Shown one piece after another: positions 12,051 to 33,114 of a DNA stretch of 64,000 bases. The position numbers were made by a program, and so were the translations under genes. The DNA lies in NCBI GenBank assembly GCA_963681505.1, contig OY811980.1, positions 1,895,595 to 1,959,594 of the forward strand, in the 5' to 3' direction. Position 1 is the stretch's first letter, and each line of letters starts with the position of its first letter. The notes below the pieces were generated by a model, which ran no database searches, had not been told where the DNA came from, and was given only the letters and a program-made list of their open reading frames with translations. Origin of the DNA: Eunapius fragilis (lineage: Eukaryota > Porifera > Demospongiae > Spongillida > Spongillidae).

Positions 12051-15000
12051 TCACGTTCGTGCCTTTGAACACGCTATTTTCTTTGCCACCAATTCGTCCC
12101 TAAGGATTTTGCATTCTAGTAGAAGTGCCTGGTGTACCTTTTGACCAGAGTGCATGCCATGAGCATCCACCCAAGCAGCATCTATGTGCCTGCATGTTAC
12201 CTGCTGTTCTGCAGAGACTTGCTCTTTGATTGACTGCACCCTTTGCCTCAGTTGTTGAATGTAAGCGTTAAGACGTTTGCAACGTATTTGAATGTTGGTC
12301 TTAAAAAAAAAGGGAACAGAACATAACATGCACTGCATGAATTTTTTAATTGCAAAAACAATACTTGCTCAGAGGGCATGTTCATTGCAGGATCTTGCAT
12401 CATTCCTAGGACCAAAATGAAATGTGAGGTTAACTGATACTAAGCTTGCATAAGGATTAATTGGTTGCATAGAAGGGTTAAGTAATGCACAGGCATAATA
12501 GGGTGGACCAGATACATGTTGGAACCATGCAAATAACCAGCTACAGCCAAGATATTATTTGTCATTTGAATTAAATATAGTAATCTACAGCGTACGGGAA
12601 TGTATACATGTACGAAGATAAGGCTTCAATGATGAAGAACTGATAAGGGTTTTAGATGGGACTAAATGCAGAAATAACTAATAGGGGCTTAAAAGGGTGT
12701 CACCTACTCTTTGCAGCACTGCTTTGAAACTCCTCTTCTGCAGCTTTCTGCTGTGCATGCAGTGTGCCTCTTAGCTGTCTTGCCTTCTTTTCAAGGTTTC
12801 TATATCGCTGCTTCTCAGCGTGAAAACTCCTTTTCCATTCCTCATCGCCTGAATGTGGGGCAACTGAAGTGATGCAACATCCAGATCCCAAAAGACAATA
12901 GACTAACTCTGTTCCCTTCTCTGTTTCAGCAAGGTCTTTAAGTGTCTCAGATTCAAAGCCACCTGGGACTTCACTGTAATCAGTTCTTCACTGGAACGCA
13001 TGAATGCACAGTTGAATGACACCCAGTACATGAAGGTTAGACAACCCAGTGACATGAAGGTTAGACAACCCAGTGACATGAAGGTTAGACAACCCAGTGA
13101 CATGAAGGTTAGACAACCCAGTGACATGAAGGTTAGACAACCCAGTGACATGAAGGTTAGACAACCCAGTGACATGAAGGTTAGACAACCCAGTGACATG
13201 AAGGTTAGACAACCCAGTGACATGAAGGTTAGACAACCCAGTGACATGAAGGTTAGACAACCCAGTGACATGAAGGTTAGACAACCCAGTGACATGAAGG
13301 TTAGACAACCCAGTGACATGAAGGTTAGACAACCCAGTGACATGAAGGTTAGACAACCCAGTGACATGAAGGTTAGACAACCCAGTGACATGAAGGTTAG
13401 ACAACCCAGTGACATGAAGGTTAGACAACCCAGTGACATGAAGGTTAGACAACCCAGTGACATGAAGGTTAGACAACCCAGTGACATGAAGGTTAGACAA
13501 CCCAGTGACATGAAGGTTAGACAACCCAGTGACATGAAGGTTAGACAACCCAGTGACAAGAAGGTTAGACAACCCAGTGACATGAAGGTTAGACAACCCA
13601 GTGACATGAAGGTTAGACAACCCAGTGACATGAAGGTTAGACAACCCAGTGACATGAAGGTTAGACAACCCAGTGACATGAAGGTTAGACAACCCAGTGA
13701 CATGAAGGTTAGACAACCCAGTGACATGAAGGTTAGACAACCCAGTGACATGAAGGTTAGACAACCCAGTGACATGAAGGTTAGACAACCCAGTGCAATA
13801 CCATTTTTACCATTCCTGCTTTGTACTCCTTAGTTCATCCATAGTGCTTCCTGTGAAGGTAGAGGTAATCTAAATATAGCACACTCACTACATCAATGCA
13901 TACATGGGTAAACACATATGCACTTGCACACTTAAACATCCACTGGTGCTTTTTTTTTTTCTTTACCATGGTCCACAGATGCTGGATGTTGCATTGCATG
14001 CTGATCAATGGATGACACCTCTACCCTCACATCATCGAAAGGGCCAGGGTTAGCAGCAATGTTGCTACGCTTCCCCAGAGCCTGTACATCATCAGATGGA
14101 GGGGTCGCAGCAAATGGAGGGGTCACAGCAGATGGAGGGGTTACAGCAGATGGAGGGGTCCCAGCAGATGGAGGGGTCATAGCAGATGGAGGGGTTACAG
14201 CAGATGGAGGGATTACAGCAGATGGAGGGGTTACAGCAGATGGAGGGGTTACAGCAGATGGAGGGGTCACAGCAGATGGAACCTTGATAAGTATTTTCCT
14301 GGATATAGTTGTTGAAAGGTCGCTCTCCTTCACAGGGTTCTGGCCATCCAACTCTGTGTTAGTTGGAAGTTTAGAATGCCCCAGACTGCTTCCCTGAGGA
14401 GCACCCATCACCCAGACACCCCTCTCCCCTCTGGATGGAGAGGGAAGCCTCACATGGTGTGATGTGCTGGCGCTAGCTGGGACCATGTCCACTTTTGCGT
14501 GCACCGGAGAAGTGTGATGTTGTGAAATGTCTCTTCCGCTCTGTACCATATAAGCATCTGCCTTCTGGTGGATGTCAGGAGGTATGTTATGTGCTTCTGG
14601 TATATTAGGTGCCTTTGATGCCATTGATATGCTACGTGTCTGTGGTATAATAGGTGCCACTGGTATATTAGGTGCCTTTGATATGCTCTGTGCCACTTTT
14701 ATATTAGGTGCCATTGATATGCTATGTACCGTTGTTGGTGTGTTAGGTGGCTCTGGTATGCTCTTAAGGGGACTTTTGTCCTTGAGCAATATCTGTGCAA
14801 AGTGTCCCTGTGGTTGGTCTTGGCTGTCCGGCTGCTGTTGCAGGTTGCCACCAGAACGGCCCTTCCTGTTTGAAGGAGAATGTTCCTGCATGCCAGCTGC
14901 TATAGCATGATCAAGGTTATCCACCAGGCAAGGAGTTGATACCCCTACACCTGCTACATTGGTTGGAGGAAGTGGAGGTAGAGTTTTTCGAGTCATGAGG

Positions 15001-16835
15001 GTGTGGGGTATTGGTTTCGGGTCAGCAGTTTCCTGCAAGCCATGTGCACCGCCTGTCTGTTTGGGTGAAGAGGATGATGTGGTGGTGTACGATTCTGTCT
15101 GGTGCACACCACCTGTGGTCGTGGCTAGTGGTTCAAATGTCTCCGGAGTGTTTTTCGTGTGAGGATTGGGAGAGATGGCAGCTTGTTTCTGGAGCTGCCA
15201 TCGCTGAATAAAACTATTTCTATTTAATGCCTGTGCCAGAGGCCGTTTGTTCATTGTACCACCAGTTGGTAGACGACTGTGCCGGTCGAGATCGGACAAT
15301 ACATCTAATGTGTCAGTTGCACTCGCTGGGGTCTGTGGAGTCATGGCACGACTGCAATAGGTGTCAGCAGTGCTACATCTGGAGTACCCTGCACTAGTCC
15401 CCAGGCTGCCTCCTACTTCACTCTCCAGCACCTTGTCATCACAGCTAATCGTAACCCTGTCCAGTAAATGTAGCGGCAGAGAAATCGTGGTGGAACGGTG
15501 GTGATTATCCACCTGTTTGGAGTACTTGGACCTGACATAAGGGACAGTCAGTTTCCTCGACCTAATATTCCTTTCAGCTGAGTTTGCGTTCTCTGTAACA
15601 TGCCGTTCAAAACAACAGTTGGATGTTACTTGCCGTCTCAGTGGTGTGTACTCTAATGGAATGAGACGCACAAAGTTTTGAGTGCGTGTTGTAAGTGCTA
15701 CAATTAGCCGCGATTATACCTTGATGATGTGAAGGGGTGTAATAGCAGTCACTCAGGAGATTGCTGTCCAGTAGGTAAATTTCTGGAGCTGGCGACTGCA
15801 TTGGAAGACGTTGATAGAATGCCAGTCCACCTATCCCTCCCACACCATCACAGCGATCATCGCAAACATTAGTCTGGGGACCCGACTGATAGTTACAACC
15901 ATCAGTCTGGTCCCTAGTCTATATATCCATCCCTCCCACATCCCACCCATCCTCTCACACCATCACACCCATCCCTCCCGTACCACCACACCTATCCTGC
16001 CCACAACGTCACTCCTCACACACGATGGTTCTTACTGAAACTCACCAATGGTGGTACAAACAAATTAGCTCTGAGGAAGATTTCTTGTTTTGGTGCGATC
16101 TTTAGAGGTTAACACAATGATTGTAAATTAAATTTAATAACCTAGCATATATATAATACGTATTTCATTGCAACAAGCCTGCGAGCAAGCCAGACACATT
16201 GAAAGGTGGGGGGCGGGGCGGCGGCGGGGGAGGGCAAATAAATGGGTGTGTTTATAGGCGGAGGGGGGCGCCGGGGCGGTGGGGTGAAGACCTGACCAAA
16301 ACGTTTAAGATGGTGTGTGGCACTTCCTCCCACTCCCCCTTTATAAAATAAAGGTTTACAACAACACTAACCCTAAACCTTTAAAAATTACAAGTGTGCA
16401 AATGTTCTTAATTAAGGAAAAGGAATTGGCTGTACTTGCCCACGTGAGGCACCGTCCGACGCATCTCAGGAATACGTAGGGGCGGGGAAGCAGGCTCACG
16501 TCCAGCTGCTTGGCAATCTCCGCTCGCAAATCAACCAGAGTCGTTTCGGGGTCGAGCCTACAACGGGTGATGACAAGGATTACATCCTCGCAGGCGCACC
16601 GCGGAAGGTAATAACCTGACAAATCCGGCCGATGCCGAGTCCACGTAGGTGCTGCGATCGGCGTAGCGTAGATCCGCCCTCCAAGCGGAGGCGGGGACAA
16701 TGAAAATGTGGAGGTCTATTTTCTAATGCAAGCAGAATTGATTATTATCCGCTGTTTAATTCAGTTTTAAGGTGGATGCGATTAATTGATGGAACAAACC
16801 TTGCATGATTGCATGTTCCGCCGGCTACTCGCCAT
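12051..16835 (-). CDS. SPATA1-like protein: N-terminal domain, long disordered middle, C-terminal coiled coil
   Basis: Minus-strand multi-exon gene. Exon 1 (16835-16800) encodes MASSRRNMQSCK and joins in phase 0 to exon 2 (16715 to about 16444). Exon 2 contains LVDLRAEIAKQLDVSLLPRP then YVFLRCVG, the pattern of the SPATA1 N-terminal domain. A third exon ending at 15720 has PAPEIYLLDSNLLSD, matching the ELYLLP region. Exon 4 (15697-13967, 576 codons) is Ser/Pro/Thr-rich, probably disordered, with tandem TPPSAV repeats. Exons 12973-12908 and 12848-12708 join in phase 1 and encode a basic/acidic coiled coil. The terminal exon (12299-12051) continues it (KRLNAYIQQLRQRVQSIKEQ). Open points: the exon 2/3 borders, a 22-base gap between exons 3 and 4, and a phase mismatch before the last exon. 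SPATA1 in animals is linked to sperm and cilia; a role here is inferred. Confidence 0.65.
13020..13794 (+). repeat. 24-bp minisatellite, about 32 nearly identical copies
   Basis: The unit ACATGAAGGTTAGACAACCC followed by AGTG is repeated with almost no variation; one copy has ACAAG for ACATG. It lies in an intron of the SPATA1-like gene. Since 24 is divisible by 3 and the unit lacks stops in three frames, it yields long false ORFs (MKVRQPSD repeats). Near-identity of copies implies recent expansion. Confidence 0.97.
14092..14283 (-). repeat. 18-bp coding tandem repeat (TPPSAV), about 10 copies
   Basis: The plus-strand unit GGAGGGGTCACAGCAGAT, read on the minus strand, gives TPPSAV repeated in the large SPATA1-like exon. 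Substitutions among copies mostly keep the Pro-Pro-Ser core, as expected for an expressed disordered linker. Confidence 0.9.
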
Positions 16836-16925
16836 CGATTTTTCACACCACGTTGGATTATAGGGCACGTGATTTTCATTACGTATGCCACGCGCCAGCA
16901 GCTAAATAATAACTATTAATCTGGA
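16836..16925. promoter_or_regulatory. Bidirectional promoter of SPATA1-like and DIMT1
   Basis: Only 90 bp separate the two divergent start codons. It contains a CACGTG E-box (16866-16871; in context ATCACGTG on the minus strand) and no TATA box in an obvious position. At least one transcript must start inside this interval or overlap the other gene. Confidence 0.65.
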
Positions 16926-26060
<9,135 letters not shown>

Positions 26061-26371
26061 TTAATATTATTAAATTATGCTTGAGTAACCTTTCTCGATT
26101 TTAATAATATGCGCAATTGCGTCTTTAGGAAGGGACGATTATAATTTGATTGGAGGGTCAGTTGGACTGTAGCTTTCAATGACTGTTGGCTCGCACCATA
26201 TGATATGGCGGTCACCGGTAATCCCGCCCACTCACCACCTGCTTGGAATGTCTCAGTAGTACACGCATCCTGTGTTAGGGCTGTCACGAAAGAGCCATAC
26301 CTTTTTTGGGTGTCCGGTATGATTATGGAGCGATCAACAACAAGATCACGTGTGTGATCCTTTGGACGGAC

Positions 26372-26831
26372 ATGGCGTTGTTCAGGTTAGCTTTGTTCTC
26401 TTCGTTATCCAGGCGCGAACGTAAATGCAAAAATTAGTTTTAATGTTTCGTTACGGAACATCAATCTGCACGCTGATTTTCTTCGGGGGAGGGGTGCGTG
26501 TAAGGTTTGTTTATTGGCTGACACTTCATCCGTGGGCCCCGCCCCTTCCTCCAAAACCCTCACAGGGATTGTAATCGTGTAGTTGCATTGAGTGGGTCTG
26601 CTAACGATGGTGAGATGTCGAAGGGGGGCGGGGGTGGCAAGACATTAAGAGCGCTCATCACGAAACCAAAACGTGTGGAATCACCCATGATCAAATAAAC
26701 ACCACAGTCTGATATTAATATCACAATGTTCAATATTAAAAACCCGTGCGGTCTTCTATTGTTATGGTTGTACATGTTTTTATGTCACCATTCTGTAATT
26801 GTATTTACTTCCTTTCTGCTATAAACGCACT

Positions 26832-26876
<45 letters not shown>

Positions 26877-28371
26877 TAAGGAATTCCTTGCAGCATGCAA
26901 CACCAATTGCAAAGCCAGACCACACTGACATGCCACAATACAAGCTCAAGCGATTTGTTGGCAAAGACGATATAATCGCGCGACTTTCAAGGCCGGAGAG
27001 TGCGTCCTGCTCGCTGAGCCACGCCGCAAGCGAATCCGCCTTGCCATCTCCTGAGCTATGTACGTTGTTGGTTAAAAGGGTATTAGCGTGATTATTAATT
27101 TGCCCAACTAACTTACGCTTGCACACACACACATGCACACACGCATACATACGCTAACACGCACACACACACACACGCACGCACGCACACACACGCACAC
27201 ACACACATACACACGCGCACACGCACACCCTGAAGGTTGGGACGACGCGATCCCAGAAGCCGACGGCGACGCCGTGACGCTGTACGACGCGATAGATCCC
27301 AACAAGTACCACGGGGACCCCATCGCCGACGTTTTCGCCATCGTAGCTAGGCCCAACAACGCCATTTTGGCCCTGGCAGACGGCTGCAACTGGGGCCCCA
27401 AACCCCTTAAAGCCGCCCGGTGTGCCATCATGGGGTGCATGGAATATCTGAACAGCAGGCTGTTCGACGACGCGACCATGCCTACGGACACGCAAGCCCT
27501 CACAAGGGTCATACGGGAGTCGTTCGACGCGGCGCAGGCCCGCATCATAGAATACGAAGGCGCCACGACCACGCTCAGCGTGGCGGTGGTGTGCGAGATG
27601 GAATCGGCCGTGCACAACAAGTCCTGGGCGCTGTGCGTGGTCAGCGTCGGAGACAGCCCTTGTCTCGTGTGGAAGCACAGGAAACAGGTCGTGCAGGAGG
27701 TGACTTTGCTGACGGAGGAGGGGAAGGAGAGGGACGTAAGGGATTGCGGGGGCTGCCTCGGAGCCAACGTTGGGACGGAGCCGGACCTTAGCAATCTCAT
27801 GTGCTACTTCGTTCCTGTTGCAAAGGGCGACGTGGTGTTCCTTGTTAGTGATGGCATCTACGATAATTTTGACCCTGTCATCTTACTTCAAGGACTCACG
27901 GAGTGCGAAAGGCAGAAAAGGTCTGCCGAGAATGCGTCTTTGCTCAGGGACTTGCCTGTGCTTACAATGAGACAGAGGCAGGAGCATCAGGTACAACTGG
28001 TTACTGAGCAGCTGAAAAAAGCAACGCCCGATAGCGGCGAGGCGTCATTGGATGCAAGTACAGTTACCAAGGCGCTCATTCAGCATGCCAGAGATGTTAC
28101 CAACAGCAAGCGAAACTATCTGGAGCATGGCTGTAGTGACATTGACAGCTCTAACCTCAGCACTCACGCCAAGGCTAAGAAGAAGTCTGAGGTGCTCAAC
28201 ACTTTGCCGGGGAAGATGGATCACGCATCAATTGTGGCGTACAAAGTGGGCGGGCCGCTAAAAGAGGACGCAGATTCAATCTCTGTCTCAGTTACGCTCA
28301 CTCATAGCACAGATGAGGTTGATGGATTTCTCAGCGTTAATTTGGGACATGCTCTTAATCGGGTGTCCTAG
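26372..28371 (+). CDS. PPL-4: PP2C/PPM-like protein with metal-binding aspartates retained
   Basis: Three exons: 26372-26385, 26872-27059 and 27236-28371, joined in phases 2 and 1 as in PPL-2 and PPL-3, give 445 residues. The mini-exon encodes MALF plus two bases. A TCACGTG E-box lies 20 bp before the ATG. The large exon has DPIADVFAIVARPNNAI, ADGCNWG (about residue 115), VVSVGDSPCLVW (about 204), VSDGIYDNFDP (about 272) and MDHASIVAYKVG (about 395). DG, SDG and the late Asp are all present, so this is the only copy likely to be an active Mg/Mn-dependent Ser/Thr phosphatase (inference). Both acceptors follow CA-rich microsatellites rather than pyrimidine tracts. The first half of exon 3 is GC-rich and the second half is not. 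The gene begins 312 bp after the DIMT1 stop. Confidence 0.85.
26836..26870 (+). repeat. (CA)n microsatellite at a splice acceptor
   Basis: A CA run ends directly in the AG acceptor of PPL-4 exon 2. Confidence 0.9.
27121..27230 (+). repeat. (CA)n/(CACG)n microsatellite at a splice acceptor
   Basis: An imperfect CA/CG repeat fills most of PPL-4 intron 2 and ends about 6 bp before the exon 3 acceptor. The longer ORF starting at 27133 includes this repeat and should not be read as the true N-terminus. Confidence 0.9.
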
Positions 28372-28437
28372 ATTGTGTATATTTGCAGGTTTAATTGTTT
28401 GTTTGTCCGGCTCTGTCTCGTTGTTCACAGTTGAGGG

Positions 28438-28545
<108 letters not shown>

Positions 28546-28902
28546 ACACATACAAAGCAAGTACATGCACACTTTAGATGCGGTCTCACAGTTACTGAAT
28601 TAACTACATGTTTCTCGCCTGATCTTTCATTACGCTATGGCTATATCTTCGGCACATAGTCCTACACTCAACGTTACTAGCGACTTGCAATAGTTTTGTC
28701 GGGAAATGATGTTTTTGTAACCTTACCTAACGGTGGTGGCAAGTCACTCTGCATACGTGTATTTTGCCGCCCTCCTGTACGACAAACTAAGAGACAAATC
28801 GTAAGCCCTATTGGCTAATGATAGGAGATCAGGTCGATTCCCCGACATGATTTAGAAAGACTTACGGATAATTAAAATTTTTATCTAATCCATCCTTAAT
28901 GG

Positions 28903-29022
28903 ACTGGGGCCGAGTCTACTTTACTGTACCGGCTTGGTGATTGCATAGAAAATTCGCAGCTCGATCATCGAGCTGCGAATTTCTCTATGACCGAACCGGC
29001 ATGAATCTCACCGAGCCCCAGT
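28903..29022. mobile_element. 120-bp hairpin MITE
   Basis: Ends ACTGGGGCCGAG and the reverse complement of GAGCCCCAGT pair, and the centre is a perfect palindrome of GAAATTCGCAGCTCGAT-type sequence (GAAAATTCGCAGCTCGAT / ATCGAGCTGCGAATTTC). The whole element can fold on itself. Confidence 0.8.
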
Positions 29023-29846
29023 GCCCCCACCTTTCTAGCATGAATGCATCAATGAAATGGCGTCATTAAGCTCAATATCTCAGCGCATTGTTTCGAGCGA
29101 TTTTATGCACAACCAAGATACAAAACAACCATATTAAGGATCCAGACAGGTACACAGACTCTTTCTGTACCGATATCAAACAATATAAATTGGTCTGCAT
29201 GGGGATGCTGTCATGTGAAAGTTTTCTATAGCCAGGAAACTTTTTTACGCAACACAATTAACTTTACCCTCGGGCCTCGGGCATTGATCGTGCTGTGTTT
29301 CAAGGTAAGTTTCAGTACAAGCCATGCATGCAGGAGTTCCACGTCGATATAACCTGGTAAACACTGCCCATTGTGGGCTGGGACAGTCAAGGACAGTGCA
29401 CACAGGGTTAAGCCGAATTCAATTAAATTCCACATATAGCGTCGATTATGAAAAGAGTCTATATCATTTCGATAACCCTCAAAACGTACCTATTGTGCCA
29501 TCAATTCTTTCATATGCTTATAAACGTCCAAATCATGCACTTTGCTGAAGCAATCCCTTTCAAGACATGGGGTGTAAACTATTTGTTTGGACGATGAACG
29601 ATACCAGGTTTTCAAATTGTCTTATTGATGAAGCCTGCCCATTAGCTTTTCTCCCTTGCTTTCTTTATCCCAAGACCAATTCTCATTCTCTTCAGTGTCA
29701 TATACTATAGATCCATAAGCTTCATGCACCAACGAGTACGCCTTTGAGTTTGTATTGTGTCAGTTGCAAAAGGAAATTTTTTGGATATACGATCAGCTTT
29801 TTGCATACTGTCTCCTATAGCTATGTGAAATACTATACAGTATAAC

Positions 29847-30000
29847 TCAAGCTACGAACGGTTTAAAGAACAGCAATAGTACCAATCGCTTCGAAATTTA
29901 CCTGCACGGTGCCCCTTAAAATCATATAGACGCATATCACTTCTACCAAGTTCTATATAGGAATTGTTTATAATAGATTCTTATTAATAATTTTAGGCAG
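29847..30000 (+). repeat. Partial copy of the dispersed repeat found at 60491 and 60914
   Basis: AACTCAAGCTACGAACGG, AAAGAACAGCAATAGTACCA and GCACGGTGCCCCTTAA, followed later by TAATTTTAGGCAG, are shared with the two copies near 60.5-61.2 kb. Confidence 0.7.
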
Positions 30001-30260
30001 TATAAATGCACCAAAATTATTGTGCAGTTTACACGGCCAACTTTTGAAAAACGAATCACAACCGTTACGGCTTGTAACGGTTGTGAATAGGCAGTAAGTG
30101 ATTCACGTACTTGGGGTAGTGTCGCTTCAGATCTGATACAGCGCACGTGAATCGGCTGCTTTTCAGATCGACTTCATGGGCGACTCCGGTGTGAATCAGT
30201 TACGATGATCATGAATAATTATAATGGCGTCATAATGACGGATATTTAGAAACCATGGCT

Positions 30261-32889
30261 TTAATTATTATTATTCAAGCAATAGATGTTGTTACGGTAC
30301 ACAGTATTAGTCCAATCGTGTACAAACACAAGTCTGTTGACGGATGTATCACACCCTTCAACCACAGCTGATGCAGTCTTCTCAACAAATGAGCAGGTTG
30401 TAGAAGTGCACTTGTGGACCACTGAACACAGGTGTGCAGACAGAAGATGAAGGAATGACACAGAAGAAGTCCACCATTGTCGGCAATGGGCAGTCAAACT
30501 CATCAAGTACACAGCATTGTGGAATTGCTGTTTCTGGTTCAAGAAGCTGGATAATACAGTAGGAACTTTGACCAGTTCAGAAACCTCCCCAGAATAGACC
30601 AATTTCCTGCTGTGTAAACACATGCACAGTATCACACACAAACATACAAAACCAACACATAAATCACATATTCAGACAACACACAGTATCACCCACACAC
30701 AGTCTTACTGATGAACTATTGACTGATTTGTATAGGATAAAATCACCAATGTTGATGAGCCCACCAGATCCATAGAACTGGTTACAGGAGTAGATGACTT
30801 AATAGATGGTGGCATCAACAGTGTACAGCTGGCAATACCTTAACTGAGATTGATGGTACCACGTTCTGGGATGGTCATCTAATGGCACCAAATTCCAAGG
30901 CTGCTGTTGATAACTGCATGAAGTAAACCAAGACTGAAAGTCATTTGATATCACACAGTACAGTCACAGACATACCTTGCACAGGGTTCCCTGTTGGTAA
31001 ATACACTTCTCTGATTCCACATGTTTTCCCAGATATTCCGACACAACATCAGATTTATAAAGTTCCACAAGTTCAGCACCAAACCTTGTTTACAGAGTAA
31101 CATGAAATATATTTTGTACGTACTTGTCTGAAATGCCCAAACAGATGTTCTGTATACTCTCTTCAACACCAAATTTTGTGATGATGTCTTTGCCAGGAGA
31201 ATGTTTATTGGAAAAGATGTTCTTTGCACGAATGATTGAATCGAAGCATTCACACCTTTGTTTGAATAGAATATAATTTTAATGCATGTCTAAAATTACA
31301 GCTTACCGTTCAGTACTATAAGCTGTAGTTGGTCCAAATTGTACTCTCACTAAGGTGCAACAGTAGGTGGACTTTCAACTTTCTTTTCAGGTTAGGAAAG
31401 TGAGCTAGAATAGCAGTAACACAGGAGCTACAATCTGACTAATACGAACCAACCATCTCTGGGTCAAATGGCTGACAATATGCAATTCAAAAACACCTGC
31501 TGACACATGTTGTGCATGAACATGTAGGTATTACAAGTGTTACCGGCACTGACCTTCGATAGCTTAAACCACACTTCTTTTTCACCATCATCCATATACG
31601 GGGATAATAAATGAACTGCAAGTTGAGCAAGCAGCTTAAAGTCTCACCCAACAAAAGACTTGTAATATCTCGTCATGTCCCTTGAAAAGTGCGCATCACA
31701 ACCAGAAAAGGAAAAGGCCGATATGTGTGCTCGCAATTCTTCCTTTTGATTATTTGATAGCTTCTTTATTTTAAGCCTGAACAGGTACTTGTACAGATGA
31801 CAACATATAGGTGCATGATATTTCTCCTCATTCCTCCATGGTAATGCATGGAACACCTCTCTGATAAGATCAATCCAGTTAAGTATATCTTTACTGTAGT
31901 TGACATACCTTATACAACCCTTGGGCTTAACAGGGGAACGGGAGAGAGTGTTCGCAATGTGTGGAGCGGCCAGGCACATCTTTAGAGTGTGATGAATCGA
32001 ATTTGTGTAGTATGGTATGCCCTTGCAATGCAATAGTAGAAGGTCGATACAGACTGTAATACATTTTCGGTTATAATACACATACCCTTTGAGGTGGTAA
32101 AAACCCTGGCAACCTAAAATGCCTTATCAGTGAGACACTTGGAAGGGAAGGCTGCAATTAATTGCCTTAATGCATAGAAGATGAACTTAAGGTTTAACTC
32201 GCCCTAAATCAAAGATAAACCCGTAGATAGGGATAACTCTTCAATATAAAATACCTATCATTGGACGTGGACTGTGAACGATTAAATAAGCCATGGCATC
32301 AATTCTGGATGAAAATGGTCTGAAATCTGGTTCTGCCGTGTGATGACTTGAACTTAAAATATCTAAGCACACAGATCATTTTGTAAAACACAGTACATAA
32401 CATACCTGCCTCTGAATTGTCTTCAAAATCGGTTGATTCTATGCTAATTGATGAAGGGTGTCCTGAATTATTTGGTGGTGGTTCGTGGATGAAAAAGCTG
32501 GGACATGGAGGAACCTGCACAGGTCCTTCTTCACTGACATGAGGAACCACCTACATGTATAACAAGTACAGCAATGCACAGGTGGGAAAGCTATGCAAAA
32601 AGTATTGATTAGGCCGGTTTGAATGCAGGTGAGGGACTTGGTTGAATCTTTCCCGGGGGGGGGTGTTCCTAGACTTTAGGCTGAAGGCTATTTTAGGCAT
32701 TTTGCTTGTACACTCACTTATAGTATAAAAAGTACCACAGACGCATATACATACCAAACTTGCTGTAGAGGTACTCTGCTGAACACTTGTAGCATATCTT
32801 AAGTGGTGCGCGCTTTCCAGGTGCCTGTTGTACTTCGAAAGGTAGGGAAACTGAATTTTGCCTAAAGCACTGTAAAACCGTTCGGCCAT
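30261..32889 (-). pseudogene. Degenerate multi-exon gene of a probable transposon-associated family
   Basis: The start MAERFYSALGKIQFPYL has a clean exon (32889-32755) with a GTATGT donor. Exon 32550-32408 follows in phase 0 and ends in phase 1; exon 32113 to about 31590 follows and encodes YHLKGYVYYNRKCITVCIDL and ALPWRNEEKYHAPICCHLYK. The frame stays coherent through an in-frame TGA near 31641 (SFVG, stop, DFKLLAQLAVHLLSPYMDDG) and reaches a GTCAGT donor. Near 31345-31385 KVHLLLHL and FGPTTAYSTER lie in frames one base apart. Exon 31253-31117 gives CFDSIIRAKNIFSNKHSPGK. A later piece near 30720-30790 reads CNQFYGSGGLINIGDFILYK. One stop plus one frameshift indicates a decayed copy. The pattern recalls large multi-copy proteins found with transposons in fungi and aquatic animals; I cannot name the family. 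A TCACGTG box lies just upstream of the ATG. Confidence 0.45.
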
Positions 32890-33114
32890 TTCTAATCAGT
32901 CACGTGAGACGAGTCACCCAGATCTGGACTTTCCAGGCCCACCAAGACGAAGTGGTCCGCTGTGTTTGTGATCACAGAATGTGAGCTTTTAAATGTTTGA
33001 ATGAGAACGCCTTACGTACTAGCCCGCTGGTGTTCGTACAATGAGTTATGACGTATTAATAAAACAGAAACGGTTGCTTTTTCGACCGAATCAAACTACA
33101 TTATCACAACCGAT

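Noticed and set aside
13000-13833. Long ORFs of MKVRQPSD / MSLGCLTF / NLHVTGLS repeats
   Set aside because: They are three-frame translations of the 24-bp intronic minisatellite; no unique coding sequence is attached.
27133-27235. PPL-4 start at 27133 (His/Thr repeat N-terminus)
   Set aside because: This is translated CA microsatellite. The phase-matched upstream exons at 26372 and 26872 give a better start, as in its paralogues.
28800-28860. tRNA-like B box (GGTCGATTCC)
   Set aside because: No matching A box or cloverleaf around it.
30735-30930. Plus-strand exon-like reading (VDDLIDGGINSVQL, DGTTFWDGHLMAP)
   Set aside because: Needs a frameshift and lacks splice partners; the minus strand of the same DNA fits the decayed gene better, though this is not certain.
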